Of a stretch of DNA of 6,023 bases, positions 1-5,507 are shown piece by piece (position 1 is the stretch's first letter; each line of letters opens with the position of its first letter). A program made the translations under genes and the position numbers. The stretch comes from Clostridia bacterium (GTDB taxonomy: Bacteria; Bacillota_A; Clostridia; Christensenellales; Aristaeellaceae): contig JAGBAU010000102.1 of NCBI GenBank assembly GCA_017938785.1, positions 1-6,023 on the forward strand. Reading direction: 5' to 3'. The notes below the pieces were generated by a model that did no database searches, was not told the DNA's origin, and saw nothing but the letters and a program-made list of their open reading frames with translations.

Positions 1-1291
1 AGCAGTCCGGGCAGGGAATGAGCTGTTCCTTTTCTGCATTTGCCAGGGTGAGTGAACGATTGTTTTGCTGGCCGTTGCATACATCGGCTTTATGGTAATA
101 GAGGGGTTTGCCGTAGGCGGCGTAGACTCGTTCCTCCTGGTCAGCTTCAGCCTCCGCCCAGAACGCGTCCTGATTTTCTTCCTCCGGGGTGACTTCCACG
201 GCGGTACATTCCGGACAGGGGGTCATGCCGATGGTGAGGGCGTCCAGCAGCGGATATTTATCGTAGTAGAATTCCGCGGCGGAGCAGGCGTCGCTTTCAT
301 GGTAATACATATCGCAGCTGGCGACATTCACTTTTTTGTCAATGATGCATGTTGGGCAGGGGTGCTTGTCCCACCAGAGGGCTTCCTCCGGGTTCATGGC
401 GGTCGCACCCTCCATGCCGGAGCAGTTCTTCTCGCTGTGATAGTACTCGCCATGGGGCGTGGTGAATACGAATGCCGGGCCGAGACAGCGGGGACAGGTT
501 TCCTTTCCCATTTCGACAGCTTCACTCAGTCTTATGGCACTGGCATTCAACATGCCGGAACAATCTGCATAGCTGTGGTAATAGCTGCCTCCTTCGGTAC
601 AGAAAACAGTTGCCTCTGCAAAAAGCTCTGCCTTCGGGTCGGGTTCGGCCGGGGTGATCTCGGGGGTTTTGTGCAGGTTCACGTATGCACCGTCGCCGAT
701 CATGGTTATGCCGTGGGGCAGGCATACCGGGCAGGGGCTTTTGTTCACGGCGGCGTCCGCTGCTGCAAAGAAGGTATTCAACGCTTCTGCCTTCAGGGGA
801 TAGGTTTCGCCCGCGCAGGTCTGGTTTTTATGGAAATACTGGCTGTCTTCAGAATAGTAGATGAATTCGATGGGTTCCTTGCCTGCCTGACCGTCGTATT
901 CTGACGGGCCACAGACCGGACATGTATTCTTCCCCATCTCCTGTGCTTCGGTCAGCGGGCGGCGCTTGGCTCCCTCCATGCCGGAGCAGTGCTCGTCGTA
1001 GTGGTAATAGTTTCCCTTTTCCGTGCACCAAACCATGGGTTCTTCCTGAACCTTCGGCACATCCGTCACCGGCGGCTGGGCCAGCACGTCCGGCTGGGGG
1101 GCGGTGCTCAAACCGCCTGTGGCCAGGGCTGCGGCGAACATGATTACCAATGCCGCGGCAATGCTGCCGAGCATGATGATTTTATTCTGCATTTTCATCT
1201 TCTTTTGTCCCTTTCTGAAGCCCAGTTCAATGGCTGCATGGATGCAGTCGGGCGTCTGAGGAAAAGCGCGGTCGAAATCAAGCTGCTTCAT
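1..1291 (-). CDS. Putative membrane-bound anti-sigma factor with six extracytoplasmic Cys/His modules (3' end cut by window edge)
   Basis: The frame is open from an ATG at 1291 to the window edge, giving 430 codons without a stop. The ATG overlaps the sigma factor stop as ATGA and has an AGGTGA site (1303-1298) six bases upstream, so the two genes are translationally coupled. Residues 1-36 form a short basic cytoplasmic head (FDRAFPQTPDCIHAAIELGF), residues 37-58 a single hydrophobic helix, and 61-85 a Pro-rich linker. From residue 87 to the edge there are six modules, each with H-x4-C followed by C-P-x-C. They resemble the Cys-rich, Ada-type zinc-binding modules common in secreted proteins of Bacillota. 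Position directly behind an ECF sigma gene plus this topology suggests it holds the sigma factor at the membrane and releases it on an outside signal; that role is inferred. The head matches no anti-sigma domain I can name with certainty. The missing end may hold further modules. Confidence 0.75.
   Translation of the reverse strand, partial: MKQLDFDRAFPQTPDCIHAAIELGFRKGQKKMKMQNKIIMLGSIAAALVIMFAAALATGGLSTAPQPDVLAQPPVTDVPKVQEEPMVWCTEKGNYYHYDEHCSGMEGAKRRPLTEAQEMGKNTCPVCGPSEYDGQAGKEPIEFIYYSEDSQYFHKNQTCAGETYPLKAEALNTFFAAADAAVNKSPCPVCLPHGITMIGDGAYVNLHKTPEITPAEPDPKAELFAEATVFCTEGGSYYHSYADCSGMLNASAIRLSEAVEMGKETCPRCLGPAFVFTTPHGEYYHSEKNCSGMEGATAMNPEEALWWDKHPCPTCIIDKKVNVASCDMYYHESDACSAAEFYYDKYPLLDALTIGMTPCPECTAVEVTPEEENQDAFWAEAEADQEERVYAAYGKPLYYHKADVCNGQQNNRSLTLANAEKEQLIPCPDC
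2..1033 (-). repeat. Six Cys/His modules, H-x4-C ... CPxC, within the anti-sigma candidate
   Basis: Modules lie at residues 87-127, 141-190, 229-269, 274-315, 321-362 and 389-430. The His/Cys sets are H97/C102/C124/C127, H154/C159/C187/C190, H239/C244/C266/C269, H285/C290/C312/C315, H331/C336/C359/C362 and H400/C405/C427/C430. Most have an aromatic pair (YY, YF) before the His and Ser/Ala-Gly after the second ligand. Module 2 is longer (27 residues between C159 and C187, against 21-22 in the others). Sequence between ligands has diverged, so this is an old protein repeat rather than a recent DNA duplication. Four ligands per module would fit one zinc ion each, but disulphides or thiol sensing are also possible outside the membrane. 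Confidence 0.8.
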
Positions 1292-1764
1292 GCATTCTCA
1301 CCTGCCTTCAAAATCTTGCGCAGCGCGCCCCGGGCCTGGTGCAGCCGGGATTTCACCATCGTCTGCGGCATGTCCAGCATGCGCGCGATGTCGGCAAGGC
1401 CGTAGCCCTCCAGATGGTGGAGCAGCAGCGGCATGCGGTATTTCTCCGGCAGCTCCATCAATGCGGCGCGCAGTTGGGGATCCTCCTCCGGGCCGGGCTG
1501 CGTGCCCACTGCGGCTTCATTCAGCGGCAGCGGCGCGCCCTTCTGCTTGCGGATGAGGTTCCGGCATTCGTTGATGAGTATGCGAACCAGCCAGGTTTCG
1601 AAATATTTGGCCTCCCGCAGGCTGCCCTTTTTCATCCAGCCCTTGAATACGGCTTCCTGTATGGCGTCGGCGCAGTCCGCATCGCTCCATAAAATGGCGC
1701 GGGCGATGCGGTACAGCTTGCGCTCCATGAAGCGCGTCCGGGCCATGAATTCCTGATCGCTCAT
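1288..1764 (-). CDS. RNA polymerase sigma factor, ECF (sigma-70 group 4) family
   Basis: This 158-residue protein has the usual ECF length and consists of sigma regions 2 and 4 only. Region 2 spans about residues 10-75, with the DAIQEAVFKGWMK core of 2.1-2.2 and the FETWLVRILINECRNLIRK stretch of 2.3-2.4 that melts and reads the -10. A Pro-rich linker follows (about 78-98). Region 4 spans about 100-155, starting at LMELPEKYRMPLLL, with the helix-turn-helix LADIARMLDMPQTMVKSRL reading the -35. The ATG at 1764 is chosen because AGGCGGTG (1777-1770) sits just upstream; a longer reading is not needed. It is followed by the coupled membrane protein, presumed to be its anti-sigma factor. A candidate autoregulated promoter lies about 50 bases upstream, and a matching one faces the divergent motor operon. 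It cannot be assigned to a named ECF group from sequence inspection alone. Confidence 0.93.
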   Translation of the reverse strand: MSDQEFMARTRFMERKLYRIARAILWSDADCADAIQEAVFKGWMKKGSLREAKYFETWLVRILINECRNLIRKQKGAPLPLNEAAVGTQPGPEEDPQLRAALMELPEKYRMPLLLHHLEGYGLADIARMLDMPQTMVKSRLHQARGALRKILKAGENA

Positions 1765-1776
1765 AAATACACCGCC

Positions 1777-1788
1777 TGTTGTACAACA
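1777..1788. repeat. Perfect 12-bp palindrome in the sigma factor leader
   Basis: TGTTGTACAACA is self-complementary over all 12 bases and touches the first base of the sigma gene's ribosome binding site. With no loop it is more likely a DNA-level protein site than an RNA hairpin. A second 12-bp palindrome lies 7 bp away; their centres are 19 bp apart. Confidence 0.4.
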
Positions 1789-1795
1789 TTTCCAT

Positions 1796-1807
1796 TTGCT
1801 TAAGCAA
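1796..1807. repeat. Second perfect 12-bp palindrome near the predicted sigma-gene transcript start
   Basis: TTGCTTAAGCAA is self-complementary over 12 bases. It begins about where transcription from the minus-strand ECF-like promoter (1814-1840) should start, a suitable place for an operator. The sequence differs from the neighbouring palindrome, so the two need not bind the same protein. Confidence 0.35.
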
Positions 1808-1813
1808 CTATTA

Positions 1814-1840
1814 GACGTATGCTATGGGCGTTTGGTTGAA
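1814..1840 (-). promoter_or_regulatory. Candidate ECF-type promoter for the sigma/anti-sigma operon
   Basis: Read on the minus strand, a TTCAAC -35 (1840-1835) is followed after 17 bases by CGTC (1817-1814). ECF promoters typically have an AAC-containing -35 and a CGT-containing -10 about 16-17 bases apart. The predicted start, near 1807, leaves a leader of about 42 bases before the ATG at 1764. ECF sigma genes commonly transcribe themselves, which supports the site. It was found by eye only. Confidence 0.5.
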
Positions 1841-1856
1841 GGTTTTGTGAATAGAT

Positions 1857-1883
1857 GGAAACTTTTTTTGAAGGATTTGCGTC
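1857..1883 (+). promoter_or_regulatory. Candidate ECF-type promoter facing the motor operon
   Basis: GGAAAC (1857-1862), a run of seven T immediately after it, and CGTC (1880-1883) after a 17-base spacer match the pattern of ECF promoters well (AAC core, T-rich spacer start, CGTC -10). Spacer length and -10 are identical to the divergent site facing the sigma gene, and the two -35 elements are 16 bp apart. The predicted start near 1890 would give a leader of about 140 bases. It suggests that the neighbouring sigma factor controls the motor genes. Confidence 0.55.
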
Positions 1884-1975
1884 GAAGAGAGGATGGTGGG
1901 ATTTTCCAATACCTCGTACGGCCTTCACAAGTCAACTTTTTGTCATCCCAGCATCCATATTGCGCCATAGGACGA

Positions 1976-1984
1976 TGCTATACT
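1976..1984 (+). promoter_or_regulatory. Extended -10 promoter (TGCTATACT) for the motor operon
   Basis: TATACT at 1979-1984 is one base off the housekeeping -10 consensus and is preceded by TG plus one base, the extended -10 element. No good -35 lies 16-18 bases upstream, which is tolerated by extended -10 promoters. Transcription would start near 1991, giving a leader of about 43 bases. This would be a second, housekeeping promoter next to the ECF-like one. Confidence 0.5.
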
Positions 1985-1997
1985 GTATGTGTATAGC
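1977..1997. promoter_or_regulatory. 21-bp dyad overlapping the -10 and start site (possible operator)
   Basis: GCTATAC (1977-1983) and GTATAGC (1991-1997) are perfect 7-bp inverted arms around a 7-base spacer. The dyad covers the -10 and the predicted transcript start, where a bound repressor would block the promoter. A 10-bp palindrome, TATAGCTATA (1992-2001), overlaps the right arm. Part of the symmetry could be chance in AT-rich DNA. Confidence 0.35.
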
Positions 1998-2023
1998 TAT
2001 ATCGCCATGAGGCCACAACAAAC

Positions 2024-2028
2024 GGAGG
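2024..2028 (+). promoter_or_regulatory. Ribosome binding site that fixes the start of the MotA/ZorA-like gene
   Basis: GGAGG lies five bases before the ATG at 2034. Upstream in-frame ATGs at 1989 and 2007 have no such site, and the 1989 ATG would precede the transcript from the extended -10 promoter. The start is therefore placed at 2034. Confidence 0.85.
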
Positions 2029-2033
2029 TACAT

Positions 2034-3605
2034 ATGAGCTTTCTTGAAACTGTAAAGGGAATGCTGGGCGGTTCTTATTTGAACGCATTGATCTATGCCG
2101 CCATCCTGTTTGTCTTCATCCTTGGCTTGATTAAATGTGTGATTCCGGTGCTGCACAACAGGAGCCTGCTGCGCCGCGCCATCAAGAATATCCGTGCAGG
2201 TTCGGATGCGGAGCAGTCCTGGCAGGAGGAGGATTTCCTCGGCAAGGGCAGCATGAACACCCACTGGTGCGAATACCTGAACAACCTCTTTTTCGCGGAC
2301 GGCGTTTACCACAACGCTTCCAATGTGGAGGATTTCATCAATGAGGAGACCGTGATCGACGGCCCCGGCCGCGGCAGCTTCTCCGAGGCGGTTCCCAGCG
2401 TGCTGGTATCCATGGGCTTCCTGGGCACCCTGATCGGTTTGGCTCAGGGTCTTTCCGGCTTCAGCATGTCCGACTCCGCAGCGGTTATGGATTCCATCGT
2501 CACGCTGATTCCCGGCATGAAGTACGCCTTCATGACTTCCATCTTCGGCGTGGTGGGCTCCATCGGCTTCACCCTCATCACCCGCGCCGTGCACGGTTCC
2601 ACCACCCGCACCCTGCGTACCTTCTATGGCTCCATGAGCCGCCACGTCGGCCTGGTGACCGTAGATCCCATGACCCAGATCGCCACCTACCAGCAGGAGC
2701 AGACCACCCTCATCCGCAAGATGGCGGAGGACCTGTCCGGCAACCTGACCGATAACATCGCCAAGGCCGTGGGCCAGGCGGTGGAACCCCTGAACCAGAG
2801 CCTGCGCAACTTTGTCACCGTGAACACCAAGGAACAGATGCGCTTCCTGGACGCCGTGGTCACCCGCTTCATCGAGCGCATGGATGAAACCCTTGGCGGC
2901 CAGATTACCAATCTCTCCCGCGCCATGGAAGAGGCTGCCCGCTACCAGGAGGAATCCATGCACAGCGTGCGCGTGAGCCTCAATGAGACCGGCGAAATGC
3001 TGGAGAGCATCCGTGCTGTCACCCATATTGCGGATGAAATGGTGCGCAACAACGCCCAGTACATAGAGGATCTGCGCGAAAACCAGAAGCAGACTGATGA
3101 CGCCTTCGAGCGTGTGGCCTCCAGCGTGGAGCAGATGGATCTCATCAGCCGCCAGCAGGCCAACTACCTCAAGAGCGTTTCCGCCATGCATGCAGAAGTG
3201 ACCCGTTCCCTGGACCAGATGACCTCCGCCATGTCCACCTTCTCCGAGCGCATGGCCGAGCACAGTGCCAACGCCAACACCGGCATGCTCAAGGCAGCCG
3301 CCGAGCTGCGCGCCACCGGCGCACAGCTGGAGGAGATTCACCGCAACTGCGCCAATGCCGTCACCGAAGAGCTCAAGCTCACCATGGACGCCTACCAGAA
3401 GTACGTCAATGAATTCACCCATCGCGTGGACTACCTGTCCAGCGGCATTGTGGATTCCCTGAACCGCCTGCCCGGCGTGGTGGATGACGCCGCAAACGGC
3501 CTGCTCGACCAGGTGGATCACCTGAGCGACAGCCTGATGCAGGCCCAGCATGCCCTGAACAAGACCGTTGACCGTCTCTACGGCGATCCGCGGCGGCATC
3601 AGTGA
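2034..3605 (+). CDS. MotA/TolQ/ExbB-family proton channel subunit with long coiled-coil tail (ZorA-like)
   Basis: This 523-residue protein is a predicted stator subunit of an ion-driven membrane motor. Helix 1 is at about residues 17-40, followed by a cytoplasmic segment (about 41-115). Helix 2 (about 121-145) carries the family motif GFLGTLIGLAQG with T132. Helix 3 (about 160-186) carries MKYAFMTSIFGVVGS with T168/S169. Thr/Ser at these places line the ion path in ExbB, TolQ, MotA and ZorA. Residues from about 190 to the end form a cytoplasmic tail of about 335 residues, rich in Ala, Glu, Gln and Met and mostly helical or coiled coil; fully extended it would reach about 50 nm. TolQ and ExbB lack such a tail, whereas ZorA of Zorya anti-phage systems has one. 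It lies 25 bp before the MotB/OmpA partner, also the zorA-zorB order. The family is clear; membership of Zorya is not proven. Confidence 0.88.
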   Translation: MSFLETVKGMLGGSYLNALIYAAILFVFILGLIKCVIPVLHNRSLLRRAIKNIRAGSDAEQSWQEEDFLGKGSMNTHWCEYLNNLFFADGVYHNASNVEDFINEETVIDGPGRGSFSEAVPSVLVSMGFLGTLIGLAQGLSGFSMSDSAAVMDSIVTLIPGMKYAFMTSIFGVVGSIGFTLITRAVHGSTTRTLRTFYGSMSRHVGLVTVDPMTQIATYQQEQTTLIRKMAEDLSGNLTDNIAKAVGQAVEPLNQSLRNFVTVNTKEQMRFLDAVVTRFIERMDETLGGQITNLSRAMEEAARYQEESMHSVRVSLNETGEMLESIRAVTHIADEMVRNNAQYIEDLRENQKQTDDAFERVASSVEQMDLISRQQANYLKSVSAMHAEVTRSLDQMTSAMSTFSERMAEHSANANTGMLKAAAELRATGAQLEEIHRNCANAVTEELKLTMDAYQKYVNEFTHRVDYLSSGIVDSLNRLPGVVDDAANGLLDQVDHLSDSLMQAQHALNKTVDRLYGDPRRHQ

Positions 3606-3630
3606 TGATGCCCGCGCGTGAGAAGGGACG

Positions 3631-4827
3631 GTGAAGACGATGCGGTCCTATCGTAAGACGGCAAGAACCCGCCGCGGGAGAAGCGACGGCAGCTTCTGGC
3701 TGAGCTTTTCGGATTTGATGAGCTCGCTGGTGCTGATCATCATCCTGGTGATGTTCTATATCATTTATCAGTATTTCAATCTGGCGGAAATCAACCAGGC
3801 GGAAATTGCCCGCCGTGAATACCAGCTGGATGCGGCGCAGGTAGAGCTGGAAAGCCAGCGCACCAAGCTCTCCGAGGCGGAGAAACAGATGATCGCCCAG
3901 CAGATACTCCTGGACGCCAAGCAGAAGGACCTGGACGACGCTCAGGCCGTTCTGGAAGCCCAGAAAACCGAAATTGCCGACGCCCAGAGCCAGCTGGAGG
4001 CCCTAGGACTGCAGCTGACTGAGCAGGAAGCCCAGCTGGCGGCCCAGCAGATTCTGCTGAACGCCAAGCAGGAGGAACTGGACGGCGCCCAGGCTGTGCT
4101 GGAGGACCAGCAGAGCCAGCTGGCGACCCAGCAGTCCCAGCTCTCCGAACAGGAGGCCCAGCTGCTGATCCAGCAGAGCCAGCTCTATACCCAGCAATCC
4201 CAGCTGGAAACCCAGCGTTCCCAGCTTGCTGATCAGCAGTCCCAGCTCTCCGAACAGCAGGCGCAGCTGGAAAACCAGCAAATGCAGATCGAACAGCTGG
4301 TGGGCCTGAAGCCGCGCATCATTGCGGCCCTGTCCAATGCATTGAAGCAGTCCAATATTTCTGCAACTGTGGATACCGTTACCGGTTCCATTGCGCTGGA
4401 ATCGGACGTATTGTTTGAATCGGGCAAGTATGAGCTTACCTCCGCGGGCCGCAGTTTCGTGGACCGCTTCCTGCCCGTGTATCTGGAGGTGCTCTTCTCC
4501 GAGGGCTACCGGGAATATGTTTCCGAAATCATCATCGAGGGCCATACCGACTCGGACGGCGGCTATCTGTCCAACCTGGAGCTCTCCCAGCAGCGCGCGC
4601 TGGCCGTGGCCAGCTATGTGCTGGGCAGCAGCTGCAAGACCGTTTCGGCGGATGTAAAGAACGAACTGCGCCCGGTGGTTACCGTAAACGGCCGCAGCTT
4701 CAGTGACCGCATCTTCGATGAGCGGGGCGTGGAGGACAAGGATGCCTCCCGCCGCGTGGTCTTCAAGTTCCGCCTCACCGATGAACAGATGATCCAGCAG
4801 ATGCGGCAGATTCTGGAAGCGGAATAA
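3631..4827 (+). CDS. MotB-like, OmpA-domain motor subunit with extended coiled coil (ZorB-like)
   Basis: This 398-residue protein is the predicted wall-anchored partner of the upstream channel. A basic head (1-19) precedes FWLSFSDLMSS, where D28 aligns with the ion-binding Asp of MotB and ZorB. One membrane helix follows (about 29-48). Residues about 50-225 form an outward-facing coiled coil with unusual Gln-rich heptads. The OmpA-like peptidoglycan-binding domain spans about 245-385, with FESGKYELTSAG, the EGHTD motif (D307), NLELSQQRA (R322) and a closing RRVVFKF strand; D307 and R322 fit the diaminopimelate-binding pair of OmpA domains. The start is uncertain: GTG at 3631 is used, but AGAAGGGA (3621-3628) lies only three bases from it, and the ATG at 3640 (three residues shorter) is also possible. 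Classical MotB and ZorB have much shorter spacers between helix and OmpA domain. It could also belong to an undescribed non-defence motor. Confidence 0.88.
   Translation: MKTMRSYRKTARTRRGRSDGSFWLSFSDLMSSLVLIIILVMFYIIYQYFNLAEINQAEIARREYQLDAAQVELESQRTKLSEAEKQMIAQQILLDAKQKDLDDAQAVLEAQKTEIADAQSQLEALGLQLTEQEAQLAAQQILLNAKQEELDGAQAVLEDQQSQLATQQSQLSEQEAQLLIQQSQLYTQQSQLETQRSQLADQQSQLSEQQAQLENQQMQIEQLVGLKPRIIAALSNALKQSNISATVDTVTGSIALESDVLFESGKYELTSAGRSFVDRFLPVYLEVLFSEGYREYVSEIIIEGHTDSDGGYLSNLELSQQRALAVASYVLGSSCKTVSADVKNELRPVVTVNGRSFSDRIFDERGVEDKDASRRVVFKFRLTDEQMIQQMRQILEAE
3895..4110 (+). repeat. 49-residue (147-bp) period within the coiled coil of the MotB-like gene
   Basis: Residues 89-111 and 138-160 share 18 of 23 positions, with the pattern AQQILL(D/N)AKQ followed by LD(D/G)AQAVLE(A/D)Q. 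The offset of 49 residues is exactly seven heptads, so a duplication here lengthened the coil without breaking its register. Copies are at 3895-3963 and 4042-4110. Confidence 0.7.
4111..4299 (+). repeat. Nine tandem Gln-rich heptads (21-bp units) in the MotB-like gene
   Basis: Residues 161-223 read as nine heptads based on Q-S-Q-L-x-x-Q. Leu (Ile in the last unit) recurs every seven residues at 164, 171, 178, 185, 192, 199, 206, 213 and 220. The other presumed core position is mostly Gln, so this is a polar, Leu-only zipper rather than a normal coil with two hydrophobic core residues. Confidence 0.75.
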
Positions 4828-4857
4828 GTTATTTGTATATAGAAGGGAAATGGTAAG

Positions 4858-5412
4858 GTGCTGTATCTTCGCAGACTGGTTTGGTTCATCGCAACCAAAC
4901 TGATATGGATCTGCATCATCGGCGGCATGCTGGTTTGTGGATTCTACATGTGTCTGAACACCGCAAATATCTATGTAATTCTCACCGACGGCCTGGAAAA
5001 GCGCGCGGATGTAATCCTCACCCAGGAGGACGCCGAGAAGCTGAACTTCTACTTCCATGCAGATTTTCTGTCTACCGATCCCGCGCTGGAAGGCGCCTTC
5101 GACGGTACCAGCGTCTATGATGACTACACCATCACCGGCTTTGAATATGATCTGAAGATCGAAAAGCTCTGGGCGTGGCCCTGGGACAATTTCGCCAACT
5201 GCACGATCGTGGAGCGCGTGCCCTCCATCCAGGGCAGCGTCATCTCCAGCCGCAGGAGCGAAGCCTCCCCCACCATCCCCAGCTGGCAGGGCGGCCGCTA
5301 TGACATCACCCTCGTCAAGGAAAACGGCGAGTGGAAGATCATCGGCATGCAGCAGACCACGGTGCTGATGGAGGCTGTAAACAGCGCAACCGCAGAGAAT
5401 TCCGCCAAGTAA
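4858..5412 (+). CDS. Unrecognised membrane-anchored protein with extracytoplasmic domain, third gene of the motor cluster
   Basis: This 184-residue protein is not one I can assign to a named family. It starts at GTG 4858, ten bases after AGAAGGGA (4841-4848); the ATG at 4850 is in another frame. RRL near the N-terminus (residues 5-7) precedes one membrane helix (about 13-36), so the rest should lie outside. A likely helical stretch (about 44-72, with TDGLEKRADVILTQEDAEKL) leads into an alpha+beta domain with a Trp-rich segment KLWAWPWDN (103-111), a Ser/Pro loop (about 128-142), and two closing strands, RYDITLVKENG and EWKIIGMQQ. A small domain ending in this way recalls NTF2-like folds, as in other membrane-anchored proteins, but that is only a guess. 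It begins 30 bp after the motor subunit gene with no clear promoter between, so it is probably co-transcribed and may be an accessory of the motor. Confidence 0.8.
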   Translation: MLYLRRLVWFIATKLIWICIIGGMLVCGFYMCLNTANIYVILTDGLEKRADVILTQEDAEKLNFYFHADFLSTDPALEGAFDGTSVYDDYTITGFEYDLKIEKLWAWPWDNFANCTIVERVPSIQGSVISSRRSEASPTIPSWQGGRYDITLVKENGEWKIIGMQQTTVLMEAVNSATAENSAK

Positions 5413-5437
5413 AGCCCCACTTTTTTTCTGTAAGGGC

Positions 5438-5466
5438 TGGTCAGCGGAAACAAGCTATGTTATAAT
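5438..5466 (+). promoter_or_regulatory. Strong housekeeping-type promoter before the coiled-coil gene
   Basis: TATAAT (5461-5466) is a perfect -10, extended by TGT just before it (5458-5460). TGGTCA (5438-5443) lies 17 bases upstream and matches four of six bases of the -35 consensus. Transcription would start near 5473, leaving about 35 bases before the ATG at 5508. The last gene can therefore be expressed apart from the motor operon. Confidence 0.65.
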
Positions 5467-5507
5467 TACACAAGTATATGTTTAAAATACGGCGAGGAGG
5501 CTTTCCC

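Noticed and set aside
65..904. 279-codon open frame on the plus strand at the left edge
   Set aside because: It lies opposite the anti-sigma candidate, whose minus-strand frame has six regular Cys/His modules, a membrane helix and a coupled start. The plus-strand reading has none of these.
1906..1935. TTGACT-N18-TATTGG on the minus strand as a housekeeping promoter for the sigma gene
   Set aside because: The -35 is good, but the -10 matches only three of six bases and the spacer is 18. It may be a weak second promoter, but cannot be supported on its own.
1932..3599. 555-codon open frame on the minus strand opposite the channel subunit gene
   Set aside because: It mirrors the channel gene, is full of His, Gly, Val and Ala as expected from reading C/G-ending codons backwards, has no recognisable domain and no convincing start signal. 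The plus-strand reading has clear family motifs.
4831..4841. AT-rich TATATA between the MotB-like gene and gene 3 as a promoter
   Set aside because: No -35 is visible at the right distance, and the 30-bp gap favours co-transcription.
4003..5058. 351-codon open frame on the minus strand opposite the MotB-like gene and gene 3
   Set aside because: Its repetitive Leu/Gly/Gln pattern is the reverse reading of the Gln-rich heptads. It spans two plus-strand genes and lacks any domain of its own.
5413..5438. Inverted repeat AGCCC ... GGGCT with a run of seven T, after gene 3, as a terminator
   Set aside because: The stem is only five pairs with a 16-base loop, and the T run lies inside the loop instead of after the stem, so it is not a normal intrinsic terminator.
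5446..5472. GGAAAC before gene 4 as a third ECF-type -35
   Set aside because: No CGT-containing -10 lies 16-17 bases downstream; the bases there are ACAC/CACA. The housekeeping-type promoter at 5438-5466 explains the region better.
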